NCBI RefSeq assembly: GCF_019968905.1 | Contig: NZ_CP079946.1 | Span: 2,232,001 to 2,296,000 of the forward strand | Direction of reading: 5' to 3' | Length of the DNA stretch: 64,000 nucleotides | Source: Corallococcus sp. EGB | GTDB taxonomy: Bacteria; Myxococcota; Myxococcia; Myxococcales; Myxococcaceae | Part shown: in pieces, positions 25,878-33,378 of the stretch | How the letters are laid out: each line of letters opens with the position of its first letter | Numbering within the stretch: position 1 is the stretch's first letter | Notes under the pieces: model-generated | Told to the model about the DNA's origin: nothing | The model's database searches: none | The model's input: only the letters and a program-made list of their open reading frames with translations | Made by a program: the position numbers and the translations under genes

Positions 25878-28800
25878 CTAGCCAGAGGGAGGCGGCTGTG
25901 GCGCCGTCTTGGCTCGAGCGTCTGGGAACAACCTCCGCACGCTGGAGACGACCTCTTGGTGGAAGGAGATGACGAGCCCGAGCAGGGCAGGGATTGCTCC
26001 CACTAAGGCGAGTAGTGCCTTCATGTACTCGGGGAGTTCGGCCATCCAATCCTTTCTGATGACGAGCGTCGCCACGCCCTTCTGCGCCACCTGAAGCTCC
26101 AACTCGAAGTGGTTTCGCCCAACATCCCCGAATGTCACCGGCAATTCCAGACGCCGCCAATCGACGGGGATGGATTCCGGCCGGCCCGGCCCCTGGAGAA
26201 TCATCAAGGTGTCGGCCTTACCCAGCCGGGCAAAGGTGCCCATGCTGGCCACGAGGTGCACAGGTTCGGTGTCGTCCGGTGTGGCGCACTCCCGGGAGAG
26301 GAACAGGGGCTCCTCCTGCCCGGGGATGGCTCGGCTCTGGTAGAAAATCTGGCCCTGACACTTCGAACTCTTCCACTTCACCTCACCCGGTTGTGATGAG
26401 AGGTAGTAGCCGCCAAAGAGCACAAGGCTCACGGTGGCCCCGAGCGAGATGATGCCAATCCTCCGGTTCAATCGTCTTTGGGCTTCCGGCGCGGTGGGCT
26501 CGAAGTTGTGGCGGACCCACATTGCGAGCAATGGGATGGTGAGCGCCAAGCGGCCATCCCGATAGTCGATGAGCCCCATGTGTCGCAGCCGGGCGAACGC
26601 TGCGTCGCACTGCTCGGGGGAATCCGAGAAGGAGTGTCGGAGCGCCGCGGGAGTCCTGGGGCGTTGGCTCGCCACCAGCTCCATCAGCTTGCGCTCAATC
26701 GGCCCGAGCCATGGCAGGAGGCTGCTGCGAAAGTCATCGCCCGTGTGGATAAGCTGTTGCGCCGCACGTTGTACGTCCGCGTACCCCACATGTACGGACT
26801 GGAGCATGTTCGCGGAGTCAGCCTGTCGCCGCGACCGCACGGCCGTGCCACACAGGCTACGGACGACGGAGACATTGCCGGCGGAGAGCCCCACGATGCG
26901 GGCGAGTGCCCAGGCGCTGAAGGTGACGTTGATCTGCCGTCCTAGCTCTGCACAGAGTTTGCGGATGTCGCCCGCTTCCAGCGGCCCTACACGCACCACT
27001 CGAGCCTGGTTGGCCAGGGGGTTGGCCCAACCGTCAATCACCGTGCTGGACAGCAGACTGCCAGCCAGACTCGTCACGACCACCGCGCAGTTCCCGGTGC
27101 GGGTTTGCTCGGCGAGCGACGCCCAGAACACTCGTGCATCCCTCCGTTCCTGTTCCGAGATCCCCGCCTCCGTGAAGGCTGCGATGCAGAAGTCTGCGTC
27201 ATCGAGGACCAGGACGAGCCGCTCCGCCTTGCGTTGTGCCCGCCTGACGGCGTGGAGGAAGGCTTGTGAGAGCCGCTGATGGAGGTCCGCACCGGCCGCG
27301 GGTTCCTCCCGGGCCCTATTGGTCAATGCCTTCATCACGGCACCGGCGACGGTTTCGACCTTCCTGTCCACCAACTCGATGCAGCGCACCCGGACGAACC
27401 GGGTGTTGCTTAGTCCGTCGCGCACCATCTCCAGGAGCGATGTTTTCCCGGCGCCAGGCAGCCCCGTGAGAAGCACGAAGGGGTTGCCATGCTGTAGCAG
27501 GCGAGTCAGCTCATTCACCTGGGCGCTCATGCCGAACATCCGCGTGCGATCGACCGTGCGCTCGGTCCGGGAGAAGACGTCCGGCGGCGTGTGGAAGTCC
27601 GTCAAGCGGTCCAGCAGGAAGTCGTAGGGCGTGCTGTCCCGGAGCGCATCGACCAGTTCCCCCACGTGGACTGGCAGGACGATGGCTCCGAAGTTCTTCT
27701 GCAAATCGAAGATCCGGCTTCTAACCCCGCCACCCAGTTCGGTCGCGTCCACGATGGCGATGACGACCTTGCGCGCGACGGACTGGAGTACTGTGAGATG
27801 ATGCTCGAGCGGGTCCACATAGCCGCTGAAGGCCTGCGTGGCGAGGCGGTGATCCTCTCCCGTCGCGAAGACCGCGAAGAAGGGCTGGGCGTCGCTCCGC
27901 GGGAAGTGTGCCCCTTCGAGCTTGATGACGTTGGGGGTCATCCACTGGAAGCCCGTGAACAACTTGTCGAAGAACAAGGCGATGGGCACCGCGTGTCCCG
28001 CTAGCTTCGGCGGAAGGCGCTCCGTCAGTCCGACCCATGGGCCCATCGCTGCCTCAATGGGCTGGGACTTCAGGAACGATTCCGTCCGCGGCGAGACGCT
28101 TTTCGTGTCCTTCGGTGCGAGCGCGACGAGGTTTGCCGAGTGGCCCTGTGGCTGGATCGATGGGGACGAAGCAGACGACAGCAGCGAGAGGGATTTCTCC
28201 AGGGGAAGGAACGCGTCACACAACTCGCGGGCGCTCTGGAATCGCTCATCGGGCTCGAATGCGAGCGCGCGTTGAAAGAACTCGAAGAGTTCCCGCGGCA
28301 GGGTAACGCCGATGAACCCCGCAGCCTGCGAGGCATCGTAAAGCTGCTTCAGGTAGTCCGAGGTGTTGTCCCCGAACGGTCTCCACCCCAGGCTCGCCTC
28401 GAAGAGGACGACGGCCAGCGACCAGATGTCGCTGCGGCGGTCTACTACCTCACCTCGAATCCGTTCGGGGGCCATGTACAGCGGCGTCCCGATGATCTCC
28501 TGCGTGATGGGAGCGGATTCCAAGGTGGCCTCATCATCACCCTGGACGAGTTTCGCCACCCCAAAGTCGAGCACCTTCACGGTCTCGATGGTGCCATTGG
28601 CCGCGAAGTAGATGTTCCCTGGCTTGATATCGCGGTGGATGACGCCTGTGTTGTGAAGTCGCTCAAGCGCGGACGCGATTCCCCTGGCCAGAGTGACGAC
28701 CTCTGAGGCCGCCAGTCTTCGCGTACGGGAGAGTCGGGAGGCGAGGTCTTCGCCCACGAGCAATTCCATTACGAGATAGGGGATACCCTCCATCCAGCCG

Positions 28801-29075
28801 AAGTCGAGGAATCGGACGATGTGGGGATGGCTGATGTCGGCGAGGAGTTGGGCCTCGCGCTGGAACCGCAGGGAGTGCTTGTCGCGCTCCATGAACGGGC
28901 GCGTCTGCATGAACTTGATGGCCACGCCGCGCTTGTTGGCTTCATCGTAGGCGGCCCAGATCTCGCCCATGCCCCCACTGCCAAGGATATTGAGGAGTCG
29001 GTATTGGTCGGCGATGGTCAGCCCTTGGCGAAGCGATAGCATGTTGCGTGTCCCCAATTGCGAGACCCGCATCAT
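25878..29075 (-). CDS. Ser/Thr protein kinase fused to a STAND-like ATPase, with C-terminal membrane segments
   Basis: About 1065 aa. The kinase domain has the Gly loop LGSGGMGEIW, VAIKF, HRDIKPGNIYF, LDFGVAKL and GTPLYMAPERI. A middle domain of about 150 aa (PIALFFDKLFTGFQWM to GELVDALRDS) is unrecognised. It is followed by an AAA/STAND P-loop domain: Walker A LLTGLPGAGKTSLLEM and Walker B LVLVLDDADF. A winged-helix-like part (ALRHSFSDSPEQCDAAFARL) precedes two hydrophobic segments (IGIISLGATVSLVLFGGYYL; ALLALVGAIPALLGLVIS). ATG 29075 has AAGGA 6 nt upstream and overlaps the TGA of a broken sigma-factor gene (ATGA). It is probably a membrane-tethered signalling switch. A conflict or immune role is possible but unproven. 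Confidence 0.85.
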   Translation of the reverse strand: MMRVSQLGTRNMLSLRQGLTIADQYRLLNILGSGGMGEIWAAYDEANKRGVAIKFMQTRPFMERDKHSLRFQREAQLLADISHPHIVRFLDFGWMEGIPYLVMELLVGEDLASRLSRTRRLAASEVVTLARGIASALERLHNTGVIHRDIKPGNIYFAANGTIETVKVLDFGVAKLVQGDDEATLESAPITQEIIGTPLYMAPERIRGEVVDRRSDIWSLAVVLFEASLGWRPFGDNTSDYLKQLYDASQAAGFIGVTLPRELFEFFQRALAFEPDERFQSARELCDAFLPLEKSLSLLSSASSPSIQPQGHSANLVALAPKDTKSVSPRTESFLKSQPIEAAMGPWVGLTERLPPKLAGHAVPIALFFDKLFTGFQWMTPNVIKLEGAHFPRSDAQPFFAVFATGEDHRLATQAFSGYVDPLEHHLTVLQSVARKVVIAIVDATELGGGVRSRIFDLQKNFGAIVLPVHVGELVDALRDSTPYDFLLDRLTDFHTPPDVFSRTERTVDRTRMFGMSAQVNELTRLLQHGNPFVLLTGLPGAGKTSLLEMVRDGLSNTRFVRVRCIELVDRKVETVAGAVMKALTNRAREEPAAGADLHQRLSQAFLHAVRRAQRKAERLVLVLDDADFCIAAFTEAGISEQERRDARVFWASLAEQTRTGNCAVVVTSLAGSLLSSTVIDGWANPLANQARVVRVGPLEAGDIRKLCAELGRQINVTFSAWALARIVGLSAGNVSVVRSLCGTAVRSRRQADSANMLQSVHVGYADVQRAAQQLIHTGDDFRSSLLPWLGPIERKLMELVASQRPRTPAALRHSFSDSPEQCDAAFARLRHMGLIDYRDGRLALTIPLLAMWVRHNFEPTAPEAQRRLNRRIGIISLGATVSLVLFGGYYLSSQPGEVKWKSSKCQGQIFYQSRAIPGQEEPLFLSRECATPDDTEPVHLVASMGTFARLGKADTLMILQGPGRPESIPVDWRRLELPVTFGDVGRNHFELELQVAQKGVATLVIRKDWMAELPEYMKALLALVGAIPALLGLVISFHQEVVSSVRRLFPDARAKTAPQPPPSG

Positions 29076-29640
29076 GGCATATCCTTGCTCTCCTGGCGAA
29101 GCAGCCCATCCTCCACTGACACGCATGGCGCCAGCACCGTTCGCAACCTCTGACGGGCGCGGACAGGGCGCGTGCCAACGGTGGGTCGCGCGATTTGGAG
29201 TTGATAGGGGATCTCCTCGTGGGGCAGTCCCTCCAACTCATGCAGTTCGTACGCGCGGCGGTGGAATCCCCCCTTTCAGCCCACCGAGCGCCCTGTGGAA
29301 CTGGGCGCGGGTGATGGACGCCCAGGTCGGCTCGAGGCCGGGCTCGGCAGCCATGCAGGACTTCTCGACCTGGGACTCAACCGGCTCCTCGCGCCGTGCC
29401 TGGACCCGCAGGCGTGATAGCGGTCCACGAACAGATTCTTGAGGATGGAAGGGAGCCAGACGCGGCAGTGCTCCTCGGTAGGGTGGGGCCACGGCCGTGC
29501 TGCGCAGGGCACGCTCGAAGGAGTCCTGGACCAGGTCCGCCTCGGCTCGCGGTTAAACGCTGCCGGGCTCTCTTCGGTAGGTCAAAGAGGGCTTCGGCCT
29601 GGAGGCTACGTGCCCGGGAGTCCAGTTGACCCTGTTGCAC
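29072..29640 (-). pseudogene. ECF-type RNA polymerase sigma factor, frame-broken
   Basis: Reading leftward, pieces of one sigma-70 ECF protein appear in different frames: region 2 (EADLVQDSFERALRSTA, near 29500-29550), region 2.4-like EEHCRVWLPSILKNLFVDRY (29400-29475), the linker PTWASITRAQFHRALGGL (29280-29340), and region 4 AYELHELEGLPHEEIPYQLQ then IARPTVGTRPVRARQRLRT (29130-29262). Region 4 ends ESKDMP and its TGA overlaps the kinase start. Three or more frame changes are needed, so either this copy is dead or the assembly has indels. The start is not identifiable. Confidence 0.6.
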
Positions 29641-29692
29641 AAAGCAACCTTCGCGACATCGTCCGCTGGAGGTGCAGAGGACTTGTGGTCGC

Positions 29693-29838
29693 TCTGGGCC
29701 TGCGTCCACCACCACGTTCACGGTTGACGCCGACCCTCCTTGTGGGATTGTCACCGGCCGCGCTCTCGATGCCTACTGCTGACGGAGGATCACTGCATGC
29801 GGATACGGCCGACGCAGGATGATGTTGCCTCGTACTCC
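29693..29838 (+). repeat. Repeat copy C: leader and start retained, ORF body missing
   Basis: It shares CTGGGCCTG, TCCACCACCACGTTCACGG, GATTG, ATGCCTACTGCTGACGGAGG and ATGCGGATACGGCCGACGCA with copies A and B. It then jumps straight to GATGTTGCCTCGTACTCCTT, which in copy B lies just after the stop codon. Confidence 0.55.
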
Positions 29839-29870
29839 TTCGTTACTCTGGTCCTGATAATTGGTTGGGG

Positions 29871-30629
29871 CTATTTGTCTGCCGGCCGCGACGCACGAAG
29901 TTGGTGGAGATGAGCGCTCCAGAAATCGAGGAAGTAGACCCGGTCGAAGCTTGACTCTACTTCCAGGGCTGCAACGTCTTCGTGGTCGACAAATCCCGAG
30001 ATTCCTTCGCCATCAGCAACCAACAGAAGCCATACCTGTGGGCAACTGCGGCGATACTCTGGAAGCTTCAGGGTCTTCTGTGCAACTACGCCATTGACGA
30101 CATCAGCCCGTGCATCGAACCATCCTCCCTCGGAAGATGCCCACATCAAGGGAACATTGGGGAATCGGATGATGCGAATCGAATGAACCAAACGGCTGAG
30201 GTCTGCTGAACGCAGTTCGAGCCACGTCAGTTCAATGGATTCAACGTTGCCTGTGTCCGGTGGAATGTGTGCTTCAACGAGGTTGGCGAAGCGCAGTCCT
30301 AACGGCCTGCACTCAGCCCCCTTGTTGGGAGAGTTGAGCCAAAGAAAATGCACTTCAACGTTGGGCCGCCCTCGCCGCATATACTCAAGGCGGCCAGCCT
30401 CAACTGCCATCTCCCTCAGGACTTCCTGTTCGCGAAGTGGACCGTCGATAATCCGAGCAAGCTCAATTCCGAGAGCTCCCTGAGGGGTATCCACTCGGAA
30501 GTCAGCAGCAGGCGGAGGCACCTTCTGCACTTGTCCCATTGGGAAGTCAGCTAGCTTCTGCCGGAACATCTCGAAGTGCTTCCACTCAGTCTCGTCTTTG
30601 GCTGATGCATCTCGCTTGCGTGAGCTCAA
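29871..30629 (-). CDS. Hypothetical protein, possibly with a restriction-fold-like N-terminus
   Basis: A 252-aa protein with no signal peptide or membrane span. The N-terminal third contains a D-x(8)-GIE-type pattern (ADFRVDTPQGALGIELARI) followed by helical REQEVLREMAVEAGRLEYMR, which loosely resembles PD-(D/E)XK cores, but no clear E-x-K is present. The rest includes VEVHFLWLN and VPLMWASSEGGWFDARADV. Base composition is visibly less GC-rich than the neighbours, suggesting recent transfer. Function unknown. Confidence 0.6.
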   Translation of the reverse strand: MSSRKRDASAKDETEWKHFEMFRQKLADFPMGQVQKVPPPAADFRVDTPQGALGIELARIIDGPLREQEVLREMAVEAGRLEYMRRGRPNVEVHFLWLNSPNKGAECRPLGLRFANLVEAHIPPDTGNVESIELTWLELRSADLSRLVHSIRIIRFPNVPLMWASSEGGWFDARADVVNGVVAQKTLKLPEYRRSCPQVWLLLVADGEGISGFVDHEDVAALEVESSFDRVYFLDFWSAHLHQLRASRPADK

Positions 30630-30796
30630 TTGAAGGAGCCTCCAATTGGGTGTTGCAGTCGGTGAGCTTGCTGCTAACTGGCCATGAGATGCGTCGTGAT
30701 TCGCTGCGGATGGGTGCGGGATGCCTCAGGCGGATCCGCTTCCCGGCACGGGATGCGAGGGCGCCGCTGGTTTTCGCAAGGCCCGCGAAAAGCAAA

Positions 30797-30831
30797 AAGG
30801 CCCTGCCGGGTTAAGGCAGGGCCTTCTTTAT
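30797..30831. terminator. Second copy of the AAGGCCCTGCC terminator
   Basis: The stem AAGGCCCTGCC / GGCAGGGCCTT and a CTTTATT tail match the 16176 copy, including flanking GAAAAGCAAAAA and GCTCC. The following 30836-31019 holds no recognised gene. Confidence 0.75.
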
Positions 30832-31019
30832 TGCTCCGCATTCGTCGCTGTTCGCCAACCCGTTCGCGGCGCTCTCGGCGGGACGGGTTCGCTCCGCTCG
30901 CACCGTCCCGGAAATGCGAACGCCTGCGAATCTAGGTGGTTCGGCGACGCGAGCCGGGACCCTCTCGCCGATTCGCACTGTCCCGCGAGGAACGCGGGGT
31001 CCGTGCGTCGCGGCCCCGG

Positions 31020-31634
31020 TCACCGTGCCTCCCGTTCGAGGGGGAAGCCGTGCTTGGCGGCGCCGCCCTCAACGACGCGAGCGTCCTCCGGCCGGAGGAC
31101 GACGAAGACGAGCTTTGCGAGGGCGTCGCGCTGCTCCGGCGACCTGGCCCGAAGGTGCTCGTGGACGGCGCCCATCATGGCGTCCACCGAAGCAACCGGC
31201 CCCAGGCCACCGGCGCCGGCTCCGAGGAGCGGCGTCGCCAGGATGAACTGCCCCGAGAGGTCGTTCTCGGTGGCGAGCGATGCGGCCGCATCGAGGAATG
31301 CGCGCACGCAGGAACCAATGCGGCGCGGGCCCGAGAGGACTCCGGTCTCCGGGTCTCGCTTCCGATAGTCGACTGCCGGCACATGCAGCACCCAGCGGAA
31401 GGCGGTGCTGGTGCCCGCTGACGTAACCAGGCAGTCGTCCGGCTCGAGCTCCGCGTCGAAGTCCTCCTCGAGCCGCTCGCGAAGCTCCTGCTGGAAGGCG
31501 GCACCGCCGCAGGCCTCGCGGAGCGCGCCCGAGACGCCGATTCCGAGGGCGACGCTCGGGTTGGAGGCGTTGACGACGGCATGCGCACCGATGGCTGGGT
31601 CGACGAGCGAGCCGGTGTAGACGCCGAGCTTCAT
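31020..31634 (-). CDS. Macro-domain protein
   Basis: A 204-aa protein with a macro-domain fold signature: HAVVNASNPSVALGIGVSGA matches the conserved VNAAN...GGGVAGAI loop that binds ADP-ribose. A second phosphate-loop-like region, ATPLLGAGAGGLGPVASVDA, corresponds to the catalytic GxGxxG loop. Macro domains read or remove ADP-ribose from proteins or nucleic acids. This is the last gene of a leftward five-gene set that shares its control region with the helicase/PLD/CARF operon. The start at 31634 lacks a strong ribosome site. It may counteract or sense ADP-ribosylation in a conflict setting (inference). Confidence 0.75.
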   Translation of the reverse strand: MKLGVYTGSLVDPAIGAHAVVNASNPSVALGIGVSGALREACGGAAFQQELRERLEEDFDAELEPDDCLVTSAGTSTAFRWVLHVPAVDYRKRDPETGVLSGPRRIGSCVRAFLDAAASLATENDLSGQFILATPLLGAGAGGLGPVASVDAMMGAVHEHLRARSPEQRDALAKLVFVVLRPEDARVVEGGAAKHGFPLEREAR

Positions 31635-31646
31635 TCGCCAACCCTA

Positions 31647-31847
31647 CTACGCCCTTCCGCGCAGCATCGAAGTCGCGGCCTTCCCGACGACGACCAGGGT
31701 CCCGCCGCTCGCGACGATGAGACCCTCGGTTGCGATGGCGCAGGCCAACGCACCTCCGGTCGCGACGACCGCGATGCCGCCAGCGATGCCCAGGGCAAGC
31801 TTCTCGCCATCGGACCGCCGGTCCCACCAGCGCGCGAGGCTGCTCAT
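31647..31847 (-). CDS. Small membrane protein (66 aa)
   Basis: It starts MSSLARWWDRRSDGEKLALG, then a glycine-rich hydrophobic hairpin (IAGGIAVVATGGALACAIAT and LIVASGGTLVVVGKAATS). The start codon overlaps the end of the preceding gene by 4 nt (ATGA), showing translational coupling. It has no known family. It is one of four consecutive small hydrophobic proteins. Confidence 0.6.
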   Translation of the reverse strand: MSSLARWWDRRSDGEKLALGIAGGIAVVATGGALACAIATEGLIVASGGTLVVVGKAATSMLRGRA

Positions 31848-32062
31848 CGCGCGCCTCCCTTCCCGGACTTCTCGCCAACGGCGCCCTCGACGGCGCCCCC
31901 GATAGACGCTCCGACCGCCGCACCGATGGGACCACCGAGGACCGAATCCACCACGCCCCCGATGGTGGCGCCGACGCCCGCCGAGATTCCGCGACGACGG
32001 TGCTCCTCGGGTACATGCTGCAGCGCCTCTTCCGCGTGCTTCGTCAGCTCGTTCTTCTGCAT
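31844..32062 (-). CDS. Small glycine-rich protein with glycine-zipper segments (72 aa)
   Basis: ATG 32062 (MQKNELTKHAEEALQHVPEE) has AAGGAG 9 nt upstream. An earlier ATG at 32080 overlaps the previous stop but has no ribosome site. The C-terminal half is a glycine zipper (ISAGVGATIGGVVDSVLGGP, IGAAVGASIGGAVEG). Such segments insert into membranes and oligomerise. Function unknown. Confidence 0.6.
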   Translation of the reverse strand: MQKNELTKHAEEALQHVPEEHRRRGISAGVGATIGGVVDSVLGGPIGAAVGASIGGAVEGAVGEKSGKGGAR

Positions 32063-32076
32063 GTGCTCGTTCTCCT

Positions 32077-32346
32077 TCATCCGAAGATCGACCTGGCGAC
32101 TCGGTACGCGCCGTACCCGACGCCGGCAGTGACGGCCGCGCCTGCCACGACCGGACCGCCGACGGCGGCGATGCCCACCGACAGCGCAGGCCCGCCGAGG
32201 CCGACCGAGCCCGCGAGCATCTGCGCCACCGCGTAGCCCCCGAGGTTCGCGGCGGGGCCCGACAGCGCCGCCGTCGCGCCAACGAGGCTCGCGCCCGTTC
32301 CGCCGCCCGCAACCAAACCCGCGATCTTTGCCTTGTGCTTGCTCAT
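32077..32346 (-). CDS. Gly/Ala-rich membrane protein (89 aa)
   Basis: MSKHKAKIAGLVAGGGTGAS is followed by three hydrophobic Gly/Ala segments (SLVGATAALSGPAANLGGYA; VGLGGPALSVGIAAVGG; VVAGAAVTAGVGYGAYRV). It has a basic N-terminus and a short C-terminal RSIFG. It lies 12 bp after the preceding gene. No family is recognised. Possible membrane-pore or zipper role by composition only. Confidence 0.6.
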   Translation of the reverse strand: MSKHKAKIAGLVAGGGTGASLVGATAALSGPAANLGGYAVAQMLAGSVGLGGPALSVGIAAVGGPVVAGAAVTAGVGYGAYRVARSIFG

Positions 32347-32358
32347 GGTGTCCTCCCC

Positions 32359-32742
32359 TCAGGCCGCAGCCCGTTCCTCGCCGAAGTACGCGTCCGCCGC
32401 CCAGCCGACCGCCTCCGTCAGCGCAGCAGCCGTCGATGCGTTGATCGCGTTGCCCCAGCCCGGCACCCATCCGACGAGCCACTGGCTGATGCCGCGCCCG
32501 ACGTGCGTCGCGGTGAACGTCAGCAGAAGGTCGGCGGCGGCGGCCTTGGTGATCGCCGCACCATGCTCGTGGGCGATGGCGATGATCATCGTCGTCTGGA
32601 GGCCCGCGAGGACCGGCGCATCCGAGCCGGGGATCTGCGCGAGGCCCGCACCGACGGCGGCGGCGGCGGTAGCGGCGGTGTGAACGATGCCGTGGACCTT
32701 CTGGTTCGTCGTCAAAGCGGTGGTCTTGCTGTTCGTCGGCAT
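32359..32742 (-). CDS. YcjF/DUF697-like membrane-associated protein (127 aa)
   Basis: First gene of the leftward arm, with GAGGAGT 8 nt before ATG 32742. The protein has VHGIVHTAATAAAAVGAGLA, IPGSDAPVLAGLQTTMIIAI, and GWVPGWGNAINASTAAALTE ending in AVGWAADAYFGEE. This pattern resembles the C-terminal DUF697 domain of YcjF and of GTPase-associated membrane proteins, with the conserved IPxxD, GxxN and TEAxGW features. It probably associates with membranes. There is no GTPase domain here, so a partner would be needed. Confidence 0.6.
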   Translation of the reverse strand: MPTNSKTTALTTNQKVHGIVHTAATAAAAVGAGLAQIPGSDAPVLAGLQTTMIIAIAHEHGAAITKAAAADLLLTFTATHVGRGISQWLVGWVPGWGNAINASTAAALTEAVGWAADAYFGEERAAA

Positions 32743-32792
32743 GGCGGGTGACTCCTCTCGGGGGACTGCTCCATCGCAGCCGACGAGCCACT

Positions 32793-32809
32793 TCGCATGC
32801 TCCGTGCCG
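32793..32809 (-). promoter_or_regulatory. Sigma-54-type promoter for the leftward arm
   Basis: On the minus strand the sequence reads CGGCACGGAGCATGCGA, against consensus TGGCACG-N4-TTGC. The invariant GG (32808-32807) and GC (32796-32795) are exactly 10 bp apart. The predicted start near 32783 would leave a 40-nt leader before ATG 32742. Confidence 0.55.
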
Positions 32810-33011
32810 AGCGCCTGGTGTGCTGCAACCTGTTGATATTGCTGGCGGAACGCGAACGACTGCGGCTGCGATGCGCCGGTTTGTGCTGGTGCATCAGCAA
32901 TTCTCCGCCTGGTTGCTCAATCGGCATGTTTTTGCCCACATATCAGCAGTAAAATGCCGACGTGACCTTCGCGAGCGCGCCAAGTGGCGGAATTTCGGCG
33001 ATTTCGCTGGC

Positions 33012-33027
33012 TGGCACCGTCCTTGAG
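33012..33027 (+). promoter_or_regulatory. Sigma-54-type promoter for the rightward operon
   Basis: TGGCACCGTCCTTGAG keeps the -24 block TGGCAC and the correct 10-bp gap to the -12 block, where GA replaces the ideal GC. The predicted start near 33038 is just ahead of the GGAGG at 33040. The 200 bp between the two promoters contains TGGCGGAA twice as direct repeats (about 32843 and 32984), candidate activator sites. Confidence 0.5.
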
Positions 33028-33050
33028 ATGGGCGGCTGCGGAGGTTCGCC

Positions 33051-33377
33051 ATGCTCGCCTACGAAACCGATCGTCGACCGACGCAGCACTACAAGGCCCG
33101 CGCTGCCGAACGCGCACTTCGCTCAGACGTCGAGGAGTTCCTGATGACGTGGGGGACCGAGATACGCGCCGCCGGCGCGACGCACATCACGCTGGTCCGG
33201 CGCGACCTGCCCGTCGACCTGCAGGACAGCGAGGAAGCGGTTCGAGCCGAAGGCTGGATCGTCGTCGCTGGCGACGACGGCTCCCTGGTCACCTGCTATC
33301 GGAGAAACGACGCGTGGCGGTTCGTTCGCCGCAAGAGCCATATGCGCCCGCGTCGGCGTTCCAGGAGGGCCGCCTGA
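33051..33377 (+). CDS. 108-aa protein, first gene of the helicase/PLD/CARF operon
   Basis: ATG 33051 has GGAGG 6 nt upstream. The protein is basic, with a predicted alpha/beta core: TQHYKARAAERALRSDVEEF, THITLVRRDLP, WIVVAGDDGSLVTCYRRND and AWRFVRRK. The last block (a beta-strand followed by TCYRRND and RFVRR) resembles the C-terminus of small RelE/BrnT-like toxins, but similarity is too weak to assign. The C-terminal tail is Arg-rich. The next gene starts 1 nt after the stop, so they are coupled. It could be a small nucleic-acid-binding adaptor or toxin. Confidence 0.65.
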   Translation: MLAYETDRRPTQHYKARAAERALRSDVEEFLMTWGTEIRAAGATHITLVRRDLPVDLQDSEEAVRAEGWIVVAGDDGSLVTCYRRNDAWRFVRRKSHMRPRRRSRRAA

Positions 33378-33378
33378 C

